Below are positions 15,557-24,365 of a stretch of DNA of 25,552 bases, piece after piece. Position 1 is the stretch's first letter. Every line of letters starts with the position of its first letter. Under the pieces are notes generated by a model. That model did not search any database. It had not been told where the DNA came from and worked only from the letters and a program-made list of their open reading frames with translations. Location: contig CAZWSC010000092.1 of NCBI GenBank assembly GCA_964636385.1, positions 1 through 25,552 on the forward strand. The letters run 5' to 3'. This stretch comes from CAZWSC01 sp964636385. GTDB taxonomy: Bacteria; Eisenbacteria; RBG-16-71-46; CAIMUX01. A program made the translations under genes and the position numbers.

Positions 15557-16468
15557 ATGTACTCGCCCCGATTCTTCTCGCCAGATCGGCTCCGCGCCTG
15601 GGTCAACCCGGCGGCGGCGATCATCCTCTGCCTCGGGCTGTGGTTCATGCCGGAGGCTGCACGGGTACGGGTCTCGCGGGCCCTGGAGTGGACAGTCTTC
15701 CTCCCATTCCGGTGGGCAGTCGGCTGGGGTGACGGATCTCTCCGGGTCCATAAGGAACTGGAGAGCATGCAGCGGCGAATGGTTGAGATCCGCTGGGAAG
15801 AGGACATGAGCCGGGAGGCTGCGGCGGAGAACGTCCGGCTGCGGCGGCTGCTTGGCTTCCGCCGGAGGGGTGACTTCGACCTCCTCCTCGGAACGGTCGT
15901 CGGGCGCGGGCGCGGGCGCCTGGGAGAACAGCTGACCGTCCAGGTCTCGGATGCCGCACAGGTCGAGCCGGGAATGGCCGTGCTCAGTTCCGAAGGTCTT
16001 GTCGGCGTGGTCAGGCAGGCTGAAGGGGAGTTTATCAGGGTGGACGGCCTCAACCACTTCGATGTCGCGGTCAGCGTCGTTAACCAGCGGAACCGGGAGG
16101 GGGGAATACTCCGCTGGCGTCCCGAGGGCGGCGAACTCGCCATCAGCGGGATTCCCATGCAGGCTGACTGGCGGCATGGTGACAGGCTTGTCAGCTCCGG
16201 GCTGGGAACGACGTTCCCCCGCGGAATCCTGGTGGGCTGGGTGACCGGTCAGAGGCTTCCAGATCACGGAGCGCTGAAGACGGTGCTCGTACGTCCCGCA
16301 GCCACCGGTCGCGTGCAGGAGGTGTTCCTGGCCGCATTCCGCCCGGGGGGCGGGGGGGGGGAGTCCGGCTTGTCCGACCTCTATCTGCTGGAACCTTCGG
16401 GGCGAAGCCGCACCACTCTCCTCGAAGGGACCCGTGGACCGCAACGCCGTCTGGAACCGGCACCTTGA
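15557..16468 (+). CDS. mreC: Rod-shape determining protein MreC
   Basis: Bitopic elongasome scaffold that activates PBP2. It has a short cytoplasmic N-terminus, one transmembrane segment (about 17-33, NPAAAIILCLGLWFMP), a coiled coil in the periplasm (about 62-98) and then the two beta domains with family phrases EPGMAVLSSEGLVGVV and VSSGLGTTFPRGILVGWV. Length 303 is typical. No clear Shine-Dalgarno precedes ATG 15557, so translation may depend on mreB 59 nt upstream. The C-terminal tail contains a G10 tract (16352-16361) coding for a Gly run; slippage there would alter only the last 36 or so residues. The stop overlaps the alternative start region of mreD. Confidence 0.94.
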   Translation: MYSPRFFSPDRLRAWVNPAAAIILCLGLWFMPEAARVRVSRALEWTVFLPFRWAVGWGDGSLRVHKELESMQRRMVEIRWEEDMSREAAAENVRLRRLLGFRRRGDFDLLLGTVVGRGRGRLGEQLTVQVSDAAQVEPGMAVLSSEGLVGVVRQAEGEFIRVDGLNHFDVAVSVVNQRNREGGILRWRPEGGELAISGIPMQADWRHGDRLVSSGLGTTFPRGILVGWVTGQRLPDHGALKTVLVRPAATGRVQEVFLAAFRPGGGGGESGLSDLYLLEPSGRSRTTLLEGTRGPQRRLEPAP

Positions 16469-16491
16469 ACCCGGAGAGGGGAGCAGGTCAG

Positions 16492-16989
16492 ATGTATGCG
16501 ATTCGCTGGATCCTGGCAGTCTTCCTGATCCTGGTCTCCATGGCCACGTGGATTCCGATGATACGCATCATGGGGGTCGCGCCCGACTTCCTTCTCGGTG
16601 TCGTCTTCCTGATTGCGCTTCAGAGAGGTGCGGTCTGGGGGGTCTGGACCGGCGTTGTGCTGGGGCTGCTTGTGGGTGTGGAGAACCCGCAGACCCTGGG
16701 TGCTGACGCCCTGGCCCTGGCGATGGCCGGCTGGCTTGCGGCCCGAAGTTCACTGGGGATCGACCGGAACAGCGCGGTGACACAGGTCCTGCTTCTCCTG
16801 CTGGCCTCCCTGCTGGCCGAAACGGTGCGCGCCATCTTCTTCGTGGGACCGGACCCCGCGACGCTTCCCCTGTTCTGGATCCGCTGGGCTTTGCCGGGGG
16901 CGATCTACACGACGCTCGCTTTGCCAGTCGCAACCTGGATCCTGTGCGGGATCCTGGGCACCAGGAGGTGGCTGACCGTTGCCCCGTAG
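16492..16989 (+). CDS. mreD: Rod-shape determining protein MreD
   Basis: Small polytopic elongasome membrane protein, 165 residues, with about five hydrophobic segments (starting YAIRWILAVFLILVSMATWIPM and MGVAPDFLLGVVFLIALQRGAVWG). Sequence conservation in MreD is low, but the hydrophobic pattern, the PDFLL motif and position between mreC and mrdA support the call. ATG 16492 is preceded by GGGGAGCAGG; a TTG at 16465 overlapping the mreC stop would add nine residues. Its 3' end overlaps the mrdA start by 11 nt. Confidence 0.9.
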   Translation: MYAIRWILAVFLILVSMATWIPMIRIMGVAPDFLLGVVFLIALQRGAVWGVWTGVVLGLLVGVENPQTLGADALALAMAGWLAARSSLGIDRNSAVTQVLLLLLASLLAETVRAIFFVGPDPATLPLFWIRWALPGAIYTTLALPVATWILCGILGTRRWLTVAP

Positions 16990-18898
16990 TTACGGTCCCG
17001 ATGTGCGCGCCTCCCGCGCGCGGGAGATGTGGTGGCTGGTGGGGATCGTCATGCTGGGTCTGGCCCTGCGCCTGGGCTACCTGCAGCTGTTTCGGGGTGA
17101 CGACTATCGTCGGCTCTCCGAGGAGAACCGGATCCGCCCGCTGCTCCTGCGTGCCGAGCGGGGGCGGATACTGGACCGGTACGGTGTGATACTCGCCGAC
17201 AATGATCCATCGTACAGGCTCAGCTTCGACTTCAGGGATCGCGCGCTGAGGGTGGACTCACCCGGGCGGGCCCGTGTCGTCGGAATCCTGGCGGAAATCC
17301 TCGAAAGAGAGCCGGAGTCGCTCGAGGCTGAGATAAGGCGCCGGAGTCGTGGTCCATCTCCGATGTTCCTGTCCCGCAAGCTGACCTTTGCCCAGACCTC
17401 CAGGATCGAGGAGAGGATCGACAGGCTGCCCGGCGTAGAAGTCGAAGTGGAGCCGATACGCAGGTATCCGCACGGCAGACTGGCCTGCCATGTCCTCGGC
17501 CACATCGGGGAGATATCCGACACGGAACTGGATCAGATGGCCGGACAGGGGTACCGCATGGGGGACCTGATCGGCCGCACCGGGCTTGAGCGGCAGTACG
17601 AGTCCGATCTTCGTGGATCGCACGGGCTGGCGTTCGTCGAGGTTGACGCCCACGGCCGCCGTACGGGCATCTTCCCCGACCTTCCGGTCCGTCCGGCCGT
17701 CCCCGGGTACGATCTCGTACTCACCATCGATGCCGTTCTTCAGAGACAGGCGGAAGCCGCACTGGCGGCCATCCCCCCGTTCGGCCAGCCTTATCCGACG
17801 GGGCGGGAGCTGCCGGCAGATCAGCCCGTCCGCCCGGAGGATGAACCCAGGGCGTCTCTCGTGGCCATCGATCCCGCAACGGGGGAGATCCTGGCGATGG
17901 CCTCCTCGCCCCGCTTCGATCCGAATCTCTTCGTCCAGGGCCTGTCGGCCGGGGACTGGGCGCTGGTGAACGCCCCGAACCATCCCATGCTCAACCGTGC
18001 CGTGCAGTCTGCATATCCGCCCGGGTCGGTCTTCAAGATCTTCACCTCTGCGGTGGGCCTGGAGTCAGGCGTGATCACGGAGGATCGGCTCCTGTCCCCA
18101 TGCACCGGGGGATACCGGTTCGGTGGCCGGACCTACCGTTGCTGGAAGAAGGAGGGGCACGGCAGGCTCGCTCTCGCTGAAGCCCTGGCCAGGTCGTGCA
18201 ACATCTACTACTACCAGGTGGGGATCGCCCTGGGTGTGGAGAGGATCGGATGGTGGGCCGAACAGCTGGGGCTGGCGGAACGGACGGGGATCGATCTCCC
18301 CGAGGAGAGGGCCGGGCTTGTCCCGACCGCCGACTGGTACGCGCAACGATCGGGGGGATACGTCCCTCCGGGAGCCGCCCTGAACCTTGCCATCGGCCAG
18401 GGGGAGGTTCTGCTCACGCCGCTCCAACTCGCCGGCTTCGTGGCCGCGCTTTCCAGACGCGGCAGTCGCATGCGTCCACATCTGCTGCGCAGGGTTCTCT
18501 CGGTCGAGGGCACCGTGATTCGGGACGCGCTCGCGGAATCCTGGGAGGCCGGAACACTTCCCCTCTCCACCGGCACATACGACATCCTGCTTCCCGCAAT
18601 GGAACGGGTCGTCATGGAGCGCATCGGAACCGGGACCCGCGCCCAGGTGGGGCCGTTCCGTGTCGCGGGGAAGACGGGAACGGCGCAGAATCCCCAGGGC
18701 GAGGACGGATCCGTCTTCGTCTGTTTCGCAACCGTCGACGATGCGCGCATTGCCGTGGCGGTTGTTGCCGAGGAAAGGGGCTCGGGCGGCGCAACGGCCG
18801 CTCCGGTCGCGCAGAGGGTGCTGCACAGCTTCCTGACCCGGTCTCTGCCCGAAGCGGAGGTTCCGGCCTGGATCGTAGTGGAAGGGGAGGGCGACTGA
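16979..18898 (+). CDS. mrdA: Penicillin-binding protein 2 (elongasome transpeptidase)
   Basis: Monofunctional class B PBP that cross-links peptidoglycan during elongation, partner of RodA. 639 residues: short cytoplasmic part, one transmembrane anchor (about 17-35), PBP dimerisation/pedestal domain (with RGRILDRYGVILADN at 61-75) and transpeptidase domain. All three active-site motifs are visible: SVFK (nucleophile Ser350), SCN (406-408) and KTGTAQ (565-570). GLERQYES is the usual linker motif of PBP2. The likely start is TTG 16979 with AGGAGG ten bases upstream, overlapping mreD by 11 nt. The stop is followed after one base by the rodA start. Confidence 0.96.
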   Translation: MPRSYGPDVRASRAREMWWLVGIVMLGLALRLGYLQLFRGDDYRRLSEENRIRPLLLRAERGRILDRYGVILADNDPSYRLSFDFRDRALRVDSPGRARVVGILAEILEREPESLEAEIRRRSRGPSPMFLSRKLTFAQTSRIEERIDRLPGVEVEVEPIRRYPHGRLACHVLGHIGEISDTELDQMAGQGYRMGDLIGRTGLERQYESDLRGSHGLAFVEVDAHGRRTGIFPDLPVRPAVPGYDLVLTIDAVLQRQAEAALAAIPPFGQPYPTGRELPADQPVRPEDEPRASLVAIDPATGEILAMASSPRFDPNLFVQGLSAGDWALVNAPNHPMLNRAVQSAYPPGSVFKIFTSAVGLESGVITEDRLLSPCTGGYRFGGRTYRCWKKEGHGRLALAEALARSCNIYYYQVGIALGVERIGWWAEQLGLAERTGIDLPEERAGLVPTADWYAQRSGGYVPPGAALNLAIGQGEVLLTPLQLAGFVAALSRRGSRMRPHLLRRVLSVEGTVIRDALAESWEAGTLPLSTGTYDILLPAMERVVMERIGTGTRAQVGPFRVAGKTGTAQNPQGEDGSVFVCFATVDDARIAVAVVAEERGSGGATAAPVAQRVLHSFLTRSLPEAEVPAWIVVEGEGD

Positions 18899-18899
18899 A

Positions 18900-20126
18900 G
18901 TGCGAATCCCGAAGGAGTACCGCCAGTACTGGGACTGGACCATCGTGCTGACAACAGCCGTTCTCGTGGCCATCGGGATCCTGGCGGTATACAGCGCAAC
19001 ACACCATCCCGAGAGCGCGAGGCACGGCTTCATCATTCGCCATCTCATCTCCGCAGGGATTGGGGCTGCCGCCTTTGCCGTGATGCTGTTCATTCCCCTG
19101 CGCCTCTGGGAAGACGTGGGGTACGGGGTCTACGTCATCTCTCTGCTGCTGCTGATTGCGGTCCTGCTGATGGGAGTCGAGGAATACGGCGCGCGCCGAT
19201 GGATTCGCGCAGGTTTCCTCCGGTTTCAGCCCGCAGAGTTCGCCAAGCTTGCCATGATAATGGCCCTCGCGCGGTACCTGTCCGGCAAGCGTGTGGATCT
19301 CTCCAGGACATCGAGCCAGGCTTTCGTGCTGGGGATGGTGGCCGTCCCGGCGCTCCTGGTGCTCAGGCAGCCGGACCTGGGTACGGCCGGCACCTTCATC
19401 GCAGTTGCCCTGGTGATGCTGATGTGGGGAGGCATTCCGAAGACCTCGCTGCTTCTTCTGCTGTCGCCCCTCATCACCCTTGGCCTTGTCCGTCACTGGT
19501 GGGTCTGGGGGATCTTCCTCGCCGTATCCGCGGTCATGCTCTGGCGGGCCCGGTTCCACTGGGTTGTCGTCGGGCTGTTCGTGCTCCTGCAGGGGGCGAT
19601 CTTCCTCGGGGCGCCGATGGCGGTGCACAGGCTCCGTCCCTATCAGCAGGCCCGGATAACCGCGTTCCTGAACCCCGAGGCCGACCCCTCCGGGACCGGA
19701 TACCAGGTCATGCAGTCCAAGATCGCGCTGGGATCCGGGCAGATCCTGGGGAAGGGGTATCTCCGCGGGACGCAAAGCAGCCTCGCTTTTCTTCCGCAGC
19801 AGCACACAGATTTCATCTACTCCGTCGTGGGCGAGGAATGGGGCTTCATCGGAGGGATGGCCGTGCTTGCGCTGTTCACGTTGCTGTTGGCCCGGGGTTT
19901 CCTGGTCGCCCGCAACAGCAGAAGCCCTTTCAGCGGATTCCTGGCCGTGGGAATATGCGGGATGATCTTCTACCATGCGGTCCTGAACATGGCGATGACC
20001 ATGGGGATGTTTCCGGTAACCGGTCTGCCTCTGCCTTTCATCAGCTACGGTGGTTCGTTTCTCCTGACGACCATGGCCGCCGTCGGTCTGATGCTGAACG
20101 TGGCTGTGCACAGGTATGACTACTGA
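18900..20126 (+). CDS. rodA: Peptidoglycan glycosyltransferase RodA (SEDS family)
   Basis: Polytopic SEDS glycosyltransferase polymerising lipid II with PBP2. 408 residues with about ten transmembrane segments. Family signatures include RRWIRAGFLRFQPAEFAKLA, RQPDLGTAGTF (the Asp in this loop is essential in SEDS enzymes), GTGYQVMQSKIALGSG, FLPQQHTDFIYSVVGEEWGF and the C-terminal GLPLPFISYGGS. It starts at GTG 18900, one base after the mrdA stop, with GGGGAGGG upstream; translational coupling with mrdA would keep the pair stoichiometric. Confidence 0.96.
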   Translation: MRIPKEYRQYWDWTIVLTTAVLVAIGILAVYSATHHPESARHGFIIRHLISAGIGAAAFAVMLFIPLRLWEDVGYGVYVISLLLLIAVLLMGVEEYGARRWIRAGFLRFQPAEFAKLAMIMALARYLSGKRVDLSRTSSQAFVLGMVAVPALLVLRQPDLGTAGTFIAVALVMLMWGGIPKTSLLLLLSPLITLGLVRHWWVWGIFLAVSAVMLWRARFHWVVVGLFVLLQGAIFLGAPMAVHRLRPYQQARITAFLNPEADPSGTGYQVMQSKIALGSGQILGKGYLRGTQSSLAFLPQQHTDFIYSVVGEEWGFIGGMAVLALFTLLLARGFLVARNSRSPFSGFLAVGICGMIFYHAVLNMAMTMGMFPVTGLPLPFISYGGSFLLTTMAAVGLMLNVAVHRYDY

Positions 20127-20176
20127 TCCGCGGCCGGACCGGCGGGGGAGGGCTTTCGCCTGTGCCTGCCGCTGAT

Positions 20177-20192
20177 CGAGCCTTGAGGCTCG
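20177..20192 (+). promoter_or_regulatory. Hairpin abutting the lgt ribosome binding site
   Basis: CGAGCC-TTGA-GGCTCG forms a perfect 6-bp stem with a 4-nt loop, ending where the GGGAGGG Shine-Dalgarno of lgt begins. There is no T tract, so it is not a standard terminator. It may modulate translation of lgt or protect the transcript (inference). Confidence 0.35.
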
Positions 20193-20204
20193 GGAGGGAA
20201 GAGC

Positions 20205-20990
20205 TTGTATCCGGTGATCCTTGAAATCGGGCCGTTGTCCGTCAGGGCTTACGGCCTTGCCCTCGCAATCAGCTTCATGTTCGGAAGCTGGCTTGCCCTG
20301 CGCAGAGGCGTCCGGAGGGGGCTGCCGGAGGGGGAGATGCTTGCCCTTTTCTGGTGGATAGTGATCGCCTCGGTGGTGGGGGCCCGGATCCACTACGTCC
20401 TGGTGCATCCCGATCACTTCACCAGCCCGCTGGACGCCTTCAGGATCTGGGAGGGTGGGTTGATCCACTACGGAGGTTTTGCCGCGGCAGTGGCTGCCTC
20501 CTGGGTATACCTGCGGAAGAGGGGGCTTCCGTTCCTGCCGACGGCCGATGCGGTTGCGCCTTCCCTGGCCCTGGGGGAGGGGATCACGCGCATAGGCTGC
20601 CACTTCAACGGGTGCTGCTTCGGCGATGTCTGGACAGGGCCGCTGGCCATCCACTTCCCGGCGGGTTCCTTTGCCGCGCGCGCCCTGGGGGAAGGGATGG
20701 GTGTCTGGCCCTCGCAGCTCCTGCTGTCCGGTGCCCTGTTCGCGGTGGGGGGGGTGATCCTCCTTGTCGACCGCCGCCGCCGCTTTCCGGGTGCGCTCTT
20801 CGCCCTGTTTCTGGTGCTGGAGGGGATCGTCCGCTGGGCCGTGGACTTCACCCGATACTACGAGCCGGCAGAGATGCTGGCCCGGCCCTGGCCCCTGATC
20901 GAGTCACAGAGCCAGGTTCGCGCAGTGGTGTTGATCATCGCGGGGCTCGTCTTCCTGATCTGGGCACGCAGGCGGAGCAGAGCCGTATGA
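20205..20990 (+). CDS. lgt: Prolipoprotein diacylglyceryl transferase Lgt
   Basis: Inner-membrane enzyme that transfers diacylglycerol from phosphatidylglycerol to the lipobox Cys, the first step of lipoprotein maturation. 261 residues with about seven hydrophobic segments. Motifs include GGLIHYGGF (84-92, equivalent to the HGGL motif region) and the Lgt signature GEGITRIGCHFNGCCFG (124-140), whose Arg129 corresponds to the essential Arg of the family. TTG 20205 is supported by GGGAGGG six bases upstream. It serves lipoproteins encoded nearby, such as those at 390 and 13603. Last gene of the mre-rodA run, 78 bp after rodA. Confidence 0.95.
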   Translation: MYPVILEIGPLSVRAYGLALAISFMFGSWLALRRGVRRGLPEGEMLALFWWIVIASVVGARIHYVLVHPDHFTSPLDAFRIWEGGLIHYGGFAAAVAASWVYLRKRGLPFLPTADAVAPSLALGEGITRIGCHFNGCCFGDVWTGPLAIHFPAGSFAARALGEGMGVWPSQLLLSGALFAVGGVILLVDRRRRFPGALFALFLVLEGIVRWAVDFTRYYEPAEMLARPWPLIESQSQVRAVVLIIAGLVFLIWARRRSRAV

Positions 20991-21131
20991 GGCTGCCGGC
21001 ATTCGGCCTGCCGCACCAGGCTCCCGGTATGGACCGGATCTTGACCTGCCCGACTGCTGGCCGACGCCGGATCGACTCCGGCGAGGCCTGCATGGTCACA
21101 GGGCGCATTGCGCCGGGAGCCTCGAGGGAGC

Positions 21132-21980
21132 ATGATCGTCCGAAGGTGCCTCAGGGCCTGTTGCCGTTTCGTTATCCGTCTCATCGGGGACATGAGTGCT
21201 GCGGCTGTTCCGGCGCAGTGCCCCTCCTGTCTGGGACGGGTTCGGCTGAAGGGCAGGCTGTGCGGGCGTTGCGCGGACAGCCTGAGCGCGGAGATCCGTG
21301 GCCGATGTCTCCGATGGAAGGGCAGGGAGATGGGTGCCGTCCCCCTGCGAAGGATCAGGGGTACCGCAGCCGGACGGCTCAGGGGCGTCTGGGGGCGGCT
21401 GATCCGCACGTACAAGGAGGACCCGGATCGCCGGATTTCTGCCGTTGTGGAGCCGGTCTGGACCAGCCTGGTCGCGGCACGGGCGGAACGGGACGCCGGA
21501 CCGGGCGTTGTGCTGGTTCCTGTGCCGATGGCGCCGGTCAGGAGGAGGCAGCGGGGCTTCAACCCGCCCGACAGACTGGCGGTCATGGCCTCCAGGATCA
21601 CCGGAAGGCCGGTTCTGTACGGTGCGTTGCGGCGGGTGAGGTACAATGGACCGCTTCGGGGCAAGGGGGCACGACAGCGCCGGGCCGAGATGGAGAACGC
21701 CTTCGGCCCGGGGCCGGATGCGGCGGGGATTCGCGGAGCCCTGGTTGTTCTGGTCGATGATGTGGCGACGACAGGGGCAACACTGGGCGCTGCGGCCTCG
21801 GCGCTGCGGGCCATGGGAGCGAGGGGCTCGATAAGGGCCTGGGTTCTCGGGCGGACACCCGGCCCCGGCAAGGATTCGTCTGCAAGGCATGAAGCGGGCC
21901 CTGCCCCGGGGCGCATCATGGTGTGCCGGGGGGTGGGCCAGGGGGGAAACGAGGAAGAGAGATGTTTCGGGAAATCGTGA
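21132..21980 (+). CDS. comF: ComF-family phosphoribosyltransferase-like protein
   Basis: Cytoplasmic ComF/GntX-type protein, implicated in DNA uptake or DNA metabolism in some bacteria, with biochemical role unsettled. The N-terminal zinc-ribbon pairs CPSC...CGRC come first, then the ComF segment VVLVPVPMAPVRRRQRGFNPPDRLA and the PRPP-binding motif LVVLVDDVATTGATL. 282 residues from ATG 21132 (GAGGGAG upstream); TTG 21108 and ATG 21192 are other in-frame starts. The last 45 residues after the fold are Gly/Arg/Pro-rich and overlap the start of the RNase G gene by 19 nt, so this tail may not be functional. Lies 141 bp after lgt on the same strand. Confidence 0.87.
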   Translation: MIVRRCLRACCRFVIRLIGDMSAAAVPAQCPSCLGRVRLKGRLCGRCADSLSAEIRGRCLRWKGREMGAVPLRRIRGTAAGRLRGVWGRLIRTYKEDPDRRISAVVEPVWTSLVAARAERDAGPGVVLVPVPMAPVRRRQRGFNPPDRLAVMASRITGRPVLYGALRRVRYNGPLRGKGARQRRAEMENAFGPGPDAAGIRGALVVLVDDVATTGATLGAAASALRAMGARGSIRAWVLGRTPGPGKDSSARHEAGPAPGRIMVCRGVGQGGNEEERCFGKS

Positions 21981-23491
21981 TCAACGCCGATCCCTATGAA
22001 ACCAGGGTTGCCGTGCTCGAGGACGCACAGCTCGTCGAGCTGTTTGTCGAACGCGCGGACGACCGCCGCCTTGTGGGGGATATCTACAAGGGCCGTGTCA
22101 ACGCTGTCCTTCCAGGCATACAGGCTGCCTTCGTGGAGATCGGTCTGCCGAAGACCGCGTTCCTCCACTCCTCCGACATGCTCGAGTCAATGATCGACTT
22201 CGAGGTGTTCGACATCGACGAGGCCGGCGGGGGGGCGCCACAGGCCAGGAGTGACGTCAGCATCGAGACTGTCCTGAACAAGGGGCAGGAAATCCTGGTC
22301 CAGGTGATCAAGGAGCCGATCGGGACCAAGGGCCCTAAGGTGACCGGGAGGCTCAGCCTTCCGGGCCGCTACCTGGTCCTGATGCCCGGGATGAACCACA
22401 TCGGGGTCTCAAGGAAGATCACCGACCGCGAGGAGCGCCAGCGCCTGAAGAACATACTCCGTGAGCTCAAGCCGAATCACGCAGGTCTCATCTGCCGCAC
22501 TGCCGTCGAAGGGCGGACCTTCAAGGAGGCCGAGGCGGACGTGAAGTACCTGGTCGACCTCTGGAAACAGATCGAGGAGCGGGCGGCCGAACTGGAGGCG
22601 CCGGCCCTGGTCCACAGGGAGATGGAGCTGACCACGGGCCTGATCCGCGACCTCTTCACCGCGGACATCGACCGCCTGGTCATCGACTCGAGGGAGGCAT
22701 ACAAGCAGATCCTCAGCTACCTGAAGGCGTTCACGCCCGAGCTCAAGGGCCGGATCAAGCTGTACAAGGGCGACGGGCCGATCTTCGATGAGTACGGTAT
22801 CGAGACGGAGATCGAGAGGTCTCTCGAGCGCAAGGTCTGGCTGAAGAAGGGCGGCTACATCATCATCGACCAGACCGAGGCTCTTGTTTCGATCGACGTC
22901 AACACCGGCCGCTTCACCGGTAAGAGGAGCCAGGAGGACACGATCCTCAAGACGAACCTCGAAGCTGCCGAAGAGATTGCGCGTCAGCTCCGGTTGCGCG
23001 ATGTCGGCGGGATCATTGTGATCGACTTCATCGACATGGAGCAGGAGAGCTCCAAGAAGCAGCTCGTGGACACGCTGCGCAACGCCCTGCGCAGGGACCG
23101 GTCCCGCACGAAGGTGTACGCGGTGAGCGAGCTCGGGCTGATTGAGATGACGCGGCAGAGGGAGAGGCCAAGCCTGTACCACTACTTCACCGAGGACTGC
23201 CCTTCCTGTGCAGGATCCGGCAAGGTCCTTTCGATGAACACGGTGATGCAGCGCCTGGACCGTTTTCTCCACCGTGTCGCCGCCTACTCGAAGGAGAAGC
23301 AGGTACAGATGCGGATGCACCCTGATGCCGCCACATACCTCTTCGAGACTCGGGCCGAGCGGCTGGAGCAGGTGGAGGAGGAACTCGGCCTGCGGGTTGA
23401 CGTCCGGGAGGATCCGAGGCTCCGCCTCGACGACGTCAGGGTTATCTTCCCGCGCCTGCAGAAGGATGTGACCGCCGATTTCGGCGGATGA
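21962..23491 (+). CDS. rng: Ribonuclease G/E family endoribonuclease
   Basis: Endoribonuclease for rRNA processing and mRNA decay. 509 residues, RNase G-sized without the long RNase E scaffold tail. An S1 domain comes first (about 39-130; VGDIYKGRVNAVLPGIQAAFVEIG), followed by RNase H-like and DNase I-like parts. Metal ligands are SIDVNTG (Asp312) and VIDFIDM (Asp355), and the zinc-link CPSC (413-416) lies in CPSCAGSGKV. ATG 21962 has GAGGAAGAG upstream; an in-frame ATG at 21923 would add 13 Gly/Arg-rich residues unlike the family. Position just before rplU-rpmA is a common bacterial arrangement. I prefer RNase G to RNase E by length. Confidence 0.93.
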   Translation: MFREIVINADPYETRVAVLEDAQLVELFVERADDRRLVGDIYKGRVNAVLPGIQAAFVEIGLPKTAFLHSSDMLESMIDFEVFDIDEAGGGAPQARSDVSIETVLNKGQEILVQVIKEPIGTKGPKVTGRLSLPGRYLVLMPGMNHIGVSRKITDREERQRLKNILRELKPNHAGLICRTAVEGRTFKEAEADVKYLVDLWKQIEERAAELEAPALVHREMELTTGLIRDLFTADIDRLVIDSREAYKQILSYLKAFTPELKGRIKLYKGDGPIFDEYGIETEIERSLERKVWLKKGGYIIIDQTEALVSIDVNTGRFTGKRSQEDTILKTNLEAAEEIARQLRLRDVGGIIVIDFIDMEQESSKKQLVDTLRNALRRDRSRTKVYAVSELGLIEMTRQRERPSLYHYFTEDCPSCAGSGKVLSMNTVMQRLDRFLHRVAAYSKEKQVQMRMHPDAATYLFETRAERLEQVEEELGLRVDVREDPRLRLDDVRVIFPRLQKDVTADFGG

Positions 23492-23519
23492 GGGAAACCG
23501 GAGCAGGGACAAAAGGGAG

Positions 23520-23548
23520 TTGACGCCCGGTGGCCGGATCAATAGACT
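23520..23548 (+). promoter_or_regulatory. Sigma70-like promoter for rplU-rpmA
   Basis: TTGACG (23520-23525), a 17-bp spacer and TAGACT (23543-23548) match the housekeeping promoter pattern at five of six and four of six positions. Initiation near 23555 would give a leader of about 57 nt ending in the rplU ribosome site. It sits right after the rng stop, so the ribosomal genes can be expressed independently of rng. Confidence 0.55.
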
Positions 23549-23611
23549 CCTCCTTTTGGTATGTTTCGGCTTTGAGTTGTCCTGGCTGGGGTTGTCGACC
23601 GGAGGAACCAA

Positions 23612-23923
23612 GTGTTCGCCATAGTTAAGTGCAAGGGTTTTCAGTACCGGGTGGCGCCGGATGAGGTGGTGAAGATCCCCCTCACCGAGGCCGAACCGGG
23701 AAGCAGGATGGTCCTGGACCGTGTCCTTCTGGTCCGTGACGGAGAGTCCCTGAAGATCGGCTCTCCCACTGTGGAAGGGGCGGAGGTCGAAGCGGAGGTG
23801 GTGCGCCACGGCCGCAGCCCCAAGATCATCGTCGGGAAGTTCAAGAAGCGTAAGGGGTACCGGGTCCGCAAGGGCCACCGTCAGGACTTCACCGAGATCC
23901 TGATCAGGGGAATCAAGGCCTGA
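23612..23923 (+). CDS. rplU: 50S ribosomal protein bL21
   Basis: 103-residue large-subunit protein that binds 23S rRNA. It begins (M)FAIVKCKGFQYRVAPDE and ends in the family motif KRKGYRVRKGHRQDFTEILI. The start is GTG 23612, supported by GGAGG six bases upstream. It follows rng after 120 bp and precedes rpmA by 24 nt, the standard bL21-bL27 pair. Confidence 0.97.
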   Translation: MFAIVKCKGFQYRVAPDEVVKIPLTEAEPGSRMVLDRVLLVRDGESLKIGSPTVEGAEVEAEVVRHGRSPKIIVGKFKKRKGYRVRKGHRQDFTEILIRGIKA

Positions 23924-23947
23924 TCCCGGCCAGAGGAGCACGCAGTC

Positions 23948-24217
23948 ATGGCACACAAGAAAGGGGTCGGCAGCTCGCGCAACGGCCGGGACTCGAACGG
24001 CCAGCGCCTGGGGGTCAAGGCCTACGGGGGCCAGTGGGTGACTCCGGGGACGATCATCGTCCGCCAGCGCGGCACCGCCATCCACCCGGGCGAGAATGTC
24101 GGCAAGGGAGGGGACGACACCCTGTTCGCCCTCACTGAGGGGCGGGTCGTCTTCCGCCAGAAGGGGAAGTCCCGCAAGCAGGTAAGCGTTCTTCCCGAGA
24201 CAGCCGTCACCGGCTAG
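23948..24217 (+). CDS. rpmA: 50S ribosomal protein bL27
   Basis: 89-residue large-subunit protein whose N-terminal tail reaches the peptidyl-transferase centre. It starts MAHKKGVGSSRNGRDSNGQRLGVK directly, with none of the cleavable N-terminal extension found in Firmicutes. The motif GTIIVRQRGTAIHPGENVGKGGDDTLFA is characteristic. GAGGAG lies upstream of ATG 23948. In many genomes obg follows; here kdsB does. Confidence 0.97.
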   Translation: MAHKKGVGSSRNGRDSNGQRLGVKAYGGQWVTPGTIIVRQRGTAIHPGENVGKGGDDTLFALTEGRVVFRQKGKSRKQVSVLPETAVTG

Positions 24218-24239
24218 TATCCCCGGGGGATCCGGGTGG

Positions 24240-24278
24240 GCGGCCAGGCTCCTGAAACCGGGGTCGGGGCCGCTTTCT
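24240..24278 (+). terminator. Possible terminator after rpmA
   Basis: GCGGCC (24240-24245) can pair with GGCCGC (24268-24273), followed directly by TTTCT. The 22-nt loop is large and G-rich, so pairing is uncertain, but placement between the ribosomal genes and kdsB fits a partial terminator. Confidence 0.4.
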
Positions 24279-24365
24279 CATGGGTACTGAGTTTCTCCGG
24301 CAGGAAGCCGGGCGGCCTGGCTTGAAGACCGGGCCGGGGATCACCGCCATGGAGGGCTTCTCAGG

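Noticed and set aside
18612..20654. 680-codon open frame on the minus strand
   Set aside because: Antisense to mrdA, rodA and lgt, which have unmistakable motifs; the composition (His/Gln/Pro/Arg-rich) is typical of a high-GC shadow.
21066..21082. GCCGGA/TCCGGC hairpin between lgt and comF
   Set aside because: Short 6-bp stem with no T tract in a GC-rich spacer; expected by chance.
23472..23487. CCGCCG-ATTT-CGGCGG hairpin at the end of rng as a terminator
   Set aside because: It lies within the last codons of rng and has no T tract after it.
22409..24085. 558-codon open frame on the minus strand
   Set aside because: Antisense shadow of RNase G, bL21 and bL27.
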